Shown: piece by piece, positions 58,221 through 64,000 of the stretch
How the letters are laid out: the number at the start of each line of letters is the position of its first letter
Numbering within the stretch: the first letter of the stretch is position 1
Source: CAVQFD01 sp963724695
GTDB lineage: Bacteria; Acidobacteriota; Vicinamibacteria; Vicinamibacterales; CAVVIG01
Assembly: GCA_963724695.1 (NCBI GenBank)
Contig: CAVRVW010000003.1
Location: 868,001-932,000 of the forward strand
Length of the DNA: 64,000 bases
Direction of reading: 5' to 3'
The notes under the pieces: model-generated
Told to the model about the DNA's origin: nothing
Database searches by the model: none
What the model saw: the letters and a program-made list of their open reading frames with translations, nothing else
Translations under genes and position numbers: made by a program

Positions 58221-59510
58221 ATGATACCACGACCAAACCTGACGGCTCCTCGTGTGCTGGTCCTTGTCCTCGCGGTGGCCGCGATCGTGACGGTGGCGTG
58301 CGAGAAAGTGCCGCTCATGGCTCCGAGCGGGTCCTCCATCATTCTGACGTCGCCGACGACGGCGCTTCCGGTCCACGGCAGTGCCGATCTCGTGGCCACG
58401 GTTCTCGAGAGCTCCGGCACGCCGCCACATAGCGGCACGCTCGTCAGCTTTACGACGTCGCTCGGCCGCATTGAGCCGTCCGACGCGCAGACCGATCTGG
58501 CCGGCCGCGTGTTCGTCAAGTTCCGGGCCGGCGGGTCGAACGGCACGGCGACGATCACGGCGACCTCCGGTGCAGCGACGACCGGCACCGAAGGAGCCGT
58601 GAAGATCGCCATCGGCACGGCCGCTGTGGGCAGGGTGATCGTGAACGCCTCGCCCGCAACGGTGTCGGCCCTTGGCGGGTCCACGAGCGTCTCGGCAAGC
58701 GTGCTCGACATCAACGGCAACACGCTGCCTGCCACACCCGTCGCCTTCTCGACCACAGCAGGAACGCTGTCAGCCGCCCTCGTCAACACAGACGTGAACG
58801 GCGTGGCGACCATTACCTTGACGACGAGTCAGCAGGCGATTGTGACCGCGAGCGTTGGTGCGACGGCACCTCCTACGGGTGGCACCGGAACAGGCACGGG
58901 CACCACGACGAGCTCGGGGCAGGCCTCGGGCTCGGTCACCGTCAACGTCGTTCCCGCGCCGACCATCGTGATCACGCCGCCGGGGACGCCGCCGAGCGCC
59001 GGTCTCCCGGCCGCGTTCACCGTCGCCGTCACCGTGCCGCCCGGCGGCAGCGCGGTGCGCGACGTCAGGATTTTCTGGGGGGATGGTGGCTCACAGAGCC
59101 TCGGCGCCCTCTCTGGAAGTCAGGTCGTCTCGCACGTCTTCAGCTCGGACGGCACGTACACCGTGTCGGCGACGGCGACCGACAGCGCGGGCAACGTCGG
59201 CTCGGTGTCGACCACGGTGACGGTCATCCCGGTGCCGCAGCCCACGATCGTGATCACCTACTCGCCAGTTCCCGCGCGCGTGAACGCGCCAACGACGATT
59301 AACATTCTCGTCACGGTGCCTCAGGGAATCTCCGTGCGCAGCACGGCGATCAACTTCGGGGACGGGACGTCGGCCAGTCTCGGTGGGGCCACATCCGCCG
59401 CCGTGCCTCACGTGTATACCGTGACGAACACGTACACGGTCTCGGTCACCGTGCAGGACACCGCCGGTCAGACGACGGTCGGGTTCACATCGGTGTCGGT
59501 ATCACCGTAG
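58221..59510 (+). CDS. Ig-like/PKD-repeat surface lipoprotein
   Basis: About 429 residues. Lipobox IVTVACE after a clear signal helix. Two bacterial Ig-like (invasin/BID) repeats (TLVSFTTSLGRIEPSDAQTDLAGRVFVKF; TPVAFSTTAGTLSAALVNTDVNGVATITL), a Gly/Thr linker, then two PKD-like repeats (VRIFWGDGGSQSLG, AINFGDGTSASLGG). ATG 58221 chosen for the signal peptide; ATG 58194 and 58206 are in frame, but the first would overlap the divergent pilin-like start codon. Embedded in the pilus/secretion cluster, it may be a surface or tip component, which is inference only. Confidence 0.75.
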   Translation: MIPRPNLTAPRVLVLVLAVAAIVTVACEKVPLMAPSGSSIILTSPTTALPVHGSADLVATVLESSGTPPHSGTLVSFTTSLGRIEPSDAQTDLAGRVFVKFRAGGSNGTATITATSGAATTGTEGAVKIAIGTAAVGRVIVNASPATVSALGGSTSVSASVLDINGNTLPATPVAFSTTAGTLSAALVNTDVNGVATITLTTSQQAIVTASVGATAPPTGGTGTGTGTTTSSGQASGSVTVNVVPAPTIVITPPGTPPSAGLPAAFTVAVTVPPGGSAVRDVRIFWGDGGSQSLGALSGSQVVSHVFSSDGTYTVSATATDSAGNVGSVSTTVTVIPVPQPTIVITYSPVPARVNAPTTINILVTVPQGISVRSTAINFGDGTSASLGGATSAAVPHVYTVTNTYTVSVTVQDTAGQTTVGFTSVSVSP

Positions 59511-59547
59511 CAGCCGGGAAACGGGTCAAGACCACGAAAAAGTCAGG

Positions 59548-59625
59548 GCCGCGAAGACACGAAAACACGAAGAAGACCGCTCTCTTCGAGTCGTCGTGTC
59601 TTCGTGGCGGGCTTCTTCGTGCCCT
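59548..59625. repeat. Inverted CGAAGACA-type arrays between convergent genes
   Basis: Left arm words GAAGACAC, GAAAACAC, GAAGAAGA (about 59553-59576); right arm about 59592-59620 is the complement of CACGAAGAAG and CACGAAGACACGA. It could form an imperfect hairpin ending transcription of the Ig-like gene and the pseudopilin gene. Confidence 0.65.
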
Positions 59626-59666
59626 AAGAGCGGCTATACCGAAGTGAAAGCCCTTTTTGGACTCAG

Positions 59667-60101
59667 CTACCAGTCGGCGTAGCGGCTGCCGTCGAGGGCG
59701 ACGAGCTCGGAGCCGCTCTTCACATCGTACACGCCGGGCTGGCCCGCGGGGTTGGTGGGGTCGGGTTCCGACGGCACTTCCTGCCAGGAGGATGCGGAAA
59801 TCGTGAAGGGATCCTCGGGCACCCTGCGCAGGTAGCCGTCGCTCACGAGCGACTCGAGCGTGCCCGGGTACTGGTTCTTGTCGGCGTAGTACTGGTCGAT
59901 CGCCTCCCTCATCCGGAAGAGATCTTCCTTGAGCGCGGCTTCCTTCGCCCGCACCACGCTGTTGCGATACTGCACCAGCCCCATGCTGGCCAGCACGACG
60001 ATCAGCGAGATCACGACCATCAGCTCGATGAGCGTGAATCCCCGCTCTCCGAACCCTGATGCTCGTTCCCTGTTCCCTGTTCCCCGTTCCCCGTTCCCCA
60101 T
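59667..60101 (-). CDS. Type II secretion/type IV pilus pseudopilin (GspG-like)
   Basis: 144 residues. Prepilin motif G / FTLIELMVVISLIVVLASMGLVQYR with Glu5 present, then a GspG-like domain (LKEDLFRMREAIDQYYADKNQYPGTLESLVSDGYLRRVPEDPF) and an ending DGSRYADW. ATG 60099-60101 is 2 bp after the stop of the preceding pseudopilin gene. The leader of 21 residues before the cleavage site is unusually long because most of it is encoded by a 7-bp array, giving a Gly/Arg/Asn/Glu-rich sequence. Confidence 0.85.
   Translation of the reverse strand: MGNGERGTGNRERASGFGERGFTLIELMVVISLIVVLASMGLVQYRNSVVRAKEAALKEDLFRMREAIDQYYADKNQYPGTLESLVSDGYLRRVPEDPFTISASSWQEVPSEPDPTNPAGQPGVYDVKSGSELVALDGSRYADW
60065..60099 (-). 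repeat. 7-bp word array, family E, in a pseudopilin leader
   Basis: Five 7-bp units, on the plus strand GTTCCCT, GTTCCCT, GTTCCCC, GTTCCCC, GTTCCCC. It begins within the start codon of the pseudopilin gene and encodes the first residues of its leader (GNGERGTGNRER). Confidence 0.85.
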
Positions 60102-60103
60102 CA

Positions 60104-60598
60104 CTACCAGTCCCTGTACTTCGAACCGTCGAGACCCGTGCCGTCCGCATTCGTGTGGACGTCGAACACGTTCTGTCCGCCCCACCGTGTCGAGTCGGGC
60201 TCGTCCTGATACGACCGAAGACCCCACTCGGCGTCGTGCGTCATCGGGTCGATGGGGATGCGCCGGAGGAACTTGAGCTTGCGGCCGGACGCGTCGTTGG
60301 CCGCCGGCACGCCGTCCACCAGCGTCTCGAGGTCTGGCGGATAACCCTCGGCACCCGCCTTGAGCTCGAGCGGCGAAATCTGACCCAGATCCGCGGCGTC
60401 CTTGTACCGGTCGATGGCCGTTCGCATTTCGCGCAAGGCCCGCCGCAACTCGGCCTCGCGCTGCCGCGTGGCGGTCACGCGGGCCAGCGGCATGGCCACC
60501 GACGCGAGGACGATGATGATCGCCGAGACCACCAGCAGCTCGACGAACGTGTAGCCGCGTGCCTGACGGATCCGGTGGTTCGCAATCAGCCTGATCAC
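60104..60598 (-). CDS. Type II secretion/type IV pilus pseudopilin (GspG-like)
   Basis: 164 residues. Prepilin motif G / YTFVELLVVSAIIIVLASVAMPLA with Glu5, a helix AELRRALREMRTAIDRYKDAAD, then YPPDLETLVDGV, FLRRIPIDPMT and an ending DGSKYRDW that matches its neighbour's ending, suggesting paralogues. Its start overlaps the secretin gene's stop by 4 bp. Confidence 0.85.
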   Translation of the reverse strand: MIRLIANHRIRQARGYTFVELLVVSAIIIVLASVAMPLARVTATRQREAELRRALREMRTAIDRYKDAADLGQISPLELKAGAEGYPPDLETLVDGVPAANDASGRKLKFLRRIPIDPMTHDAEWGLRSYQDEPDSTRWGGQNVFDVHTNADGTGLDGSKYRDW

Positions 60599-63132
60599 TG
60601 CTGGACGTTGACCGTGACCGGCCTGAACTGCAGGCCCATGGCCGCGCCTCCAGGGCCCGTCGCGGCGCCGCTCAACGTCAGCGTGGCAGCGCCTGGGGCG
60701 ACGGCGTCGAACAGCACGGCGGCGAGCAGCCCGGTGCCCGAGGCCCCGGTGGCGTCGCCTGCCCGCGTGATCGTGATGTCCACGCGCCCCGGGCCGACCT
60801 GTTGATCGAAGGCCGACCCGGCGCCGCCGGTGCGCATGAAGCTGCCCTCCTGCACGGTCCGCACCCGCAACAGCGCCGGATCGTAGACGAGCGTCAGCGA
60901 CACGGCAGACAGCCGCGAGGCGTTGGCCACGGAAATTGGAACGGTGTACGGCCCGCCGCCGACCCTCACCGTCGCGGGCGGGCTCAAGGTCACCTGAGCG
61001 ACGCCGATGCCGGGCGACGAGATGGGCGGATCGGCCGCGGGAGGTGCCTGCGCCGCGGGCGCCGTCGTGGGAGGGACGACTGTGACAGGGCTGCTCGGCG
61101 GCGTCGCCTGCGCCCCGCTCGGCGGTGCTGCCCCAGGCGGGGGCGCCGGCGCTGGCGGCGGGTTCTGGGGCACGACAACCGTACCGGGCACCGGCGACGA
61201 ACCAGGCGGCGGCGCGACGATGACGCCGCCCGGCCCCACGCGCGCGCCCGGCACCTGAACTGGCGCGGCGGCCGCCGGAGGCACGGGATCGGCGTCGGGC
61301 TGCGGCGCGATGAGCGGCGGCGGCCCTCCCACGCCCAGGTTCTGCTGCGAGCCGATGTAGATCGGCTTCAGGTCGTCCTCGGTGATCTCGTTGGTCCGGA
61401 TGATGTGCGGCGTCAGCAGCATCACGATGTCGGTCTGCTCGATGCTGTTGTCGTTCGCCGAGAAGAGCTGCTTGAGCACCGGCACGTGGATCGCGCCAGG
61501 GAACCCCGTGAGCGACTTTCGCTCCTGTTCACGCAGCAGGCCGGCGAGCATGTTCGACTCGCCGTCGCGCAGGCGCAGTCGCGTCGTGACCGTCCGCTGA
61601 CCGAACGACGGGATTTGCTGGCCGGCCACGGGCAGGAATTGCCCAAGCGAGCTGTTATCGAGCGTCAGGTCCAGGATCACATCGCCTTCCACGGTGACGC
61701 GCGGCGTCATGTCGATGTTCACGCCAACGTCGCGGTAGCTGTAGGAGCTGAGCGGATTGACGCCCGCCCCTCCGGTGGCGATGGGCGTGTAGCTCGTCGA
61801 GATGACCGGGATCGAGTCGCCGAGCTTGAGGCTGAGCTTCGAGCCCTCGGAGCCGCGGAGCTGCGGTTTGGCGATGAGCTTGGTGCTGCTGTCAGACGCC
61901 ATGGCCTTGACGATCGCCGCGGGGACGGCCAGATAGAAGTCCGAGGTCGCGAAGCCCCGCGAGATCGTGTTGAGGTTGAACGGCGGCGGCGACGTGACGC
62001 TGCCAGGGGCGGTCGAGGTGCCGGCCGTAACTGTCGGCTGCCCCCCGGGCTGGGTGGGTTGGGTCGCGGTCAATCCGCCCGGCGTCACTTCTGGCGAGAG
62101 AATCGCCCCGAACGCGTATTGCGTGAGGTTGAGCCCGTACTGCTGGGCCCTGTTTCTGTTGACCTCCAGGATCTCGACGTCGATGACGATCTCGGCCCGC
62201 GGTTTGTCGTTCTGGGCGATGAGCTTGCCAATGATCTCGACGACCGGCCGTGAGCCGCGCACCACAATCGTGTTGCTCGTCTTGTTCGGCTGCATCAGCG
62301 GCTGGATGGCAATGCCCGTGAAGCGCACGATCGCGCTCAGGATCTGGGTGAGCTCGGTCGGGTCGGAGTGAGAGACGTAGAACGTCTGAATCACCTGCTC
62401 GTCGTACTGCGCGTGCTTGGCCGTCGTGTCGGGAAAGACGAACACCGACTGTTCGCTGACCACCTTGTACGAGAGCTGGTTCATGGTCATCAGCTGGGTC
62501 AGCGCCTGTTCCAGCGTGACGCCCTCGAGCGCGATGGTGACCGCGCGATCCTGGACGTCCCTGTTGTACGTGATGTTGATCCCGTGCAGTTCCCCGAGGC
62601 TGTTCAGGATGTCGCGCACGCTGGTATTGGTGTAGCGGATCCGGATCGGCGTTCGCGAGGCGGGGTTCAGCAGCGGCGCTGCGGAGGCCGCGCGCGCGCG
62701 CTCGCGCAGCTGCTCGATGGCGGGCCGCGGCCTGGCCGCCTCGATGCGCTGCCGGATGATCTGGTCGAGCGAGATGACCTTGGCCGCCGCCTGCCGGTTG
62801 GTCGGATCGTATTCGCTCGCCAGGCGGTACTCGCCGCGCGCGGCGTCGAGCTGATCCTGCGCCTCGAACTCCCGGGCCCGGTCGAAGTGTGCGCGCGAGG
62901 CGGCCAGCAGGGCCCGCTCGAGCGCGATCTTGTAGTTGGCGTTGTCCTGGTCCGATTGCGTCGCGGCGCGGTAGTGCTCCACGGCCTGATCGAGGTTCCC
63001 CTCCTTCATCGCCTGTTCGCCGCGGCTGAACGCCTGGCTCGCGGCGCAGCCGGTCGCGAGCAGCAGCACAGCCGCCACGCCGGCCCACCGCGCAAACCTC
63101 GAGAACGTCATCTGTGCTGTATGCACGGTCAT
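60595..63132 (-). CDS. Secretin with N-terminal TPR and C-terminal cohesin-like domain
   Basis: 845 intact residues. Signal peptide and lipobox LLATGCA (Cys29), TPR repeats (AMKEGNLDQAVEHYRAATQ to AAKVISLDQII), a secretin/TonB short N-domain (RYTNTSVRDILNSLGELHGINI), N-domains with NTIVVRGSRPVVEIIGKLI, the secretin barrel (PQLRGSEGSKLSLKLGDSIPV, VNIDMTPRVTVEGDVILDL, TRLRLRDGESNMLAGLL, VPVLKQLFS, DIVMLLTPHIIR), a Pro/Ala-rich linker and a cohesin-like beta domain (VRVGGGPYTVPISVANASRLSAVSLTLVYDPALLRV). Forms the outer-membrane channel of a pilus or type II secretion system. Overlaps neighbours on both sides by 4 bp. Confidence 0.9.
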   Translation of the reverse strand: MTVHTAQMTFSRFARWAGVAAVLLLATGCAASQAFSRGEQAMKEGNLDQAVEHYRAATQSDQDNANYKIALERALLAASRAHFDRAREFEAQDQLDAARGEYRLASEYDPTNRQAAAKVISLDQIIRQRIEAARPRPAIEQLRERARAASAAPLLNPASRTPIRIRYTNTSVRDILNSLGELHGINITYNRDVQDRAVTIALEGVTLEQALTQLMTMNQLSYKVVSEQSVFVFPDTTAKHAQYDEQVIQTFYVSHSDPTELTQILSAIVRFTGIAIQPLMQPNKTSNTIVVRGSRPVVEIIGKLIAQNDKPRAEIVIDVEILEVNRNRAQQYGLNLTQYAFGAILSPEVTPGGLTATQPTQPGGQPTVTAGTSTAPGSVTSPPPFNLNTISRGFATSDFYLAVPAAIVKAMASDSSTKLIAKPQLRGSEGSKLSLKLGDSIPVISTSYTPIATGGAGVNPLSSYSYRDVGVNIDMTPRVTVEGDVILDLTLDNSSLGQFLPVAGQQIPSFGQRTVTTRLRLRDGESNMLAGLLREQERKSLTGFPGAIHVPVLKQLFSANDNSIEQTDIVMLLTPHIIRTNEITEDDLKPIYIGSQQNLGVGGPPPLIAPQPDADPVPPAAAAPVQVPGARVGPGGVIVAPPPGSSPVPGTVVVPQNPPPAPAPPPGAAPPSGAQATPPSSPVTVVPPTTAPAAQAPPAADPPISSPGIGVAQVTLSPPATVRVGGGPYTVPISVANASRLSAVSLTLVYDPALLRVRTVQEGSFMRTGGAGSAFDQQVGPGRVDITITRAGDATGASGTGLLAAVLFDAVAPGAATLTLSGAATGPGGAAMGLQFRPVTVNVQQ

Positions 63133-63674
63133 GATCCATTGAGCCGGATGGTCTGACGACCCCGGCCGTCTAAGTGCGCAATGTCGATCGAATCGGGACC
63201 GATCCTCAGTATCCGGTACTGGCCCAAGATTACCTCGCCCTCCCGTCCGTGTACAACGCCGCGGGCATCGCTCAAGACGGCGATGCGGGCCGCGGGTTTC
63301 TCCGGTTCGATCACGCCGATGAACTTCAGCGTGATCGGCGGCACCGCAGGCGCGGCCGGCGGACCGCTCGTTACCGGGGTCGCTGGAGGGCGGGCGATCT
63401 CCGGTGCGGGCGCCGGCGCCGACTCCGCGCGGGTCTGGAACCTGAAGAGGTTCCGGTGTGCTCCCCCTGGCTGCACCCGTTCGCGATCGAGCGCCTCGAG
63501 TTGCACATCGGGCGCGACATCCGGCGCGGCCGCCGCGTTCCCCTGGCGGCCGGCTCTCACATTAGACGTCCCAGCCGAGGTGGCGGCCGTGGGCTGCATG
63601 GCACGGTACACGACCACCGCCAGCGCAACCAGCAGGATGCCGAGCACGATCTGGCGGCCGCGTTCAGTCCACAC
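63129..63674 (-). CDS. PilP/GspC-like inner-membrane protein
   Basis: 181 residues. One N-terminal helix (IVLGILLVALAVVVYRAM), a Pro/Ala-rich linker and a small beta domain (ITLKFIGVIEPEKPAARIAVLSDARGVVHGREGEVILGQYRILRIGPDSIDIAHLDGR in pieces) with the KFIGV and GEVILGQYRI shapes of PilP and GspC, which dock on the secretin. Placed between a PilO-like gene and the secretin, as in pilMNOPQ operons. Family call by layout and motif shape. Confidence 0.65.
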   Translation of the reverse strand: MWTERGRQIVLGILLVALAVVVYRAMQPTAATSAGTSNVRAGRQGNAAAAPDVAPDVQLEALDRERVQPGGAHRNLFRFQTRAESAPAPAPEIARPPATPVTSGPPAAPAVPPITLKFIGVIEPEKPAARIAVLSDARGVVHGREGEVILGQYRILRIGPDSIDIAHLDGRGRQTIRLNGS

Positions 63675-64000
63675 GGCCGTCAGTCCGGAAATACGTCGAC
63701 AGCGAGACGAGCAGGGTCAACACATTTTCCGACCCGCTTTCACTCAGGCTGACCTCGTCGAGGATGACAAACTCGGGGGCGCTCTCCAGTGCGAAGACGA
63801 AGTCACGGATGTCTTCGTAGTCCCCTGCCAGCTCCATCCGGATGTTCAGGCGGCTCAGGTGTTCGCCCTCCTCCACCTGTTCAGCGGCGTACTGTCGTCG
63901 CCGGTACTGCACGTTGGTCCTGGTGGCCAACGCCGGAATGCTCGCGTAGGTCATGCGGCGCGCGGCGACCAGGTTCGCCGGCAGGACCTTGCGGTAGAAC
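63664..64000 (-). CDS. PilO-like pilus assembly protein, truncated by window edge
   Basis: The C-terminal 111 residues of a protein that continues beyond the window (first visible residues FYRKVLPANLVAARR). It ends in a ferredoxin-like half (LNIRMELAGDYEDIRDFVFALESAPEFVILDEVSLSE) followed by TLLVSLSTYFRTDGRVD, the usual C-terminal shape of PilO. Overlaps the PilP-like gene by 11 bp. Confidence 0.7.
   Translation of the reverse strand, partial: FYRKVLPANLVAARRMTYASIPALATRTNVQYRRRQYAAEQVEEGEHLSRLNIRMELAGDYEDIRDFVFALESAPEFVILDEVSLSESGSENVLTLLVSLSTYFRTDGRVD

Noticed and set aside
60802..62253. Long plus-strand frame opposite the secretin, and similar frames opposite dnaE, lptCA, rpoN and miaB
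   Set aside because: All lie antisense to genes with firm motifs and have no recognisable domain.

Overview
The window looks like chromosomal DNA of a GC-rich, Gram-negative (LPS-exporting) bacterium, most likely an Acidobacteriota of the Vicinamibacteria type. The pointers are an orphan MacB/FtsX permease of the acidobacterial duplicated type (ADOP), a secretin carrying a C-terminal cohesin-like domain, an HprK/RapZ/EIIA-Man/HPr/EI regulatory PTS beside rpoN and lpt genes, and the overall gene style. The phylum is an inference; there is no rRNA gene here to settle it. I see no rRNA, tRNA, CRISPR array, insertion sequence or prophage.

Layout. 0-7.2 kb: end of pssA, an ADOP permease, an Uma2-family protein, an orphan molybdenum hydroxylase large subunit and a small lipoprotein. 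7.3-13.2 kb: signalling block with a STAS anti-anti-sigma factor, an FHA-GAF-SpoIIE phosphatase and, on the other strand, a very large NtrY-like histidine kinase. 13.3-15.4 kb: a membrane protein and a PQQ-like beta-propeller protein, convergent and overlapping. 15.4-32.3 kb: a long rightward run, guaA-dnaE-accA-recJ-lptCA-lptB-rpoN-hprK-rapZ-EIIA-ptsH-ptsI, followed by a cupin gene. 32.7-38.2 kb: a leftward tolQ-tolR-tolA-tolB-pal-cpoB-ssb cluster behind a good sigma70-type promoter. 38.4-43.6 kb: recN-miaB-bifunctional nuclease-parA-parB. 44-46.6 kb: two tandem PKD-domain lipoproteins. 46.8-51.3 kb: GH57 enzyme and a single-chain LptF-LptG permease. 51.3-57.3 kb: PHP metallohydrolase, metK and xerC (leftward), murQ and a serine hydrolase (rightward). 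57.4-64 kb: a type IV pilus/type II secretion-like cluster (pilin-like protein, Ig-like lipoprotein, two pseudopilins, secretin, PilP-like and PilO-like proteins), cut by the window end.

Functional themes. Much of the window serves the envelope: LPS export (lptCA, lptB, lptFG), Tol-Pal, peptidoglycan recycling (murQ plus hydrolase) and a secretin machine. The PTS genes have no EIIB/EIIC partner here and are best read as regulatory.

Two cross-cutting observations matter most. First, many genes, including essential ones (dnaE, accA, metK, ssb, tolQ), are broken by single-base insertions or deletions clustered in certain stretches (about 8.1-11, 17.9-23.6, 32.1-38.8 and 50.5-57.2 kb), while other stretches are clean. 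This is almost certainly sequence error, so those genes are given as CDS with frameshifts noted and approximate joins. Second, gene boundaries repeatedly carry short tandem arrays of 7- or 8-bp words (at least a dozen loci, several word families). Some copies run into coding sequence and supply leader residues, C-terminal tails or stop codons. These arrays are the most unusual feature of the window.
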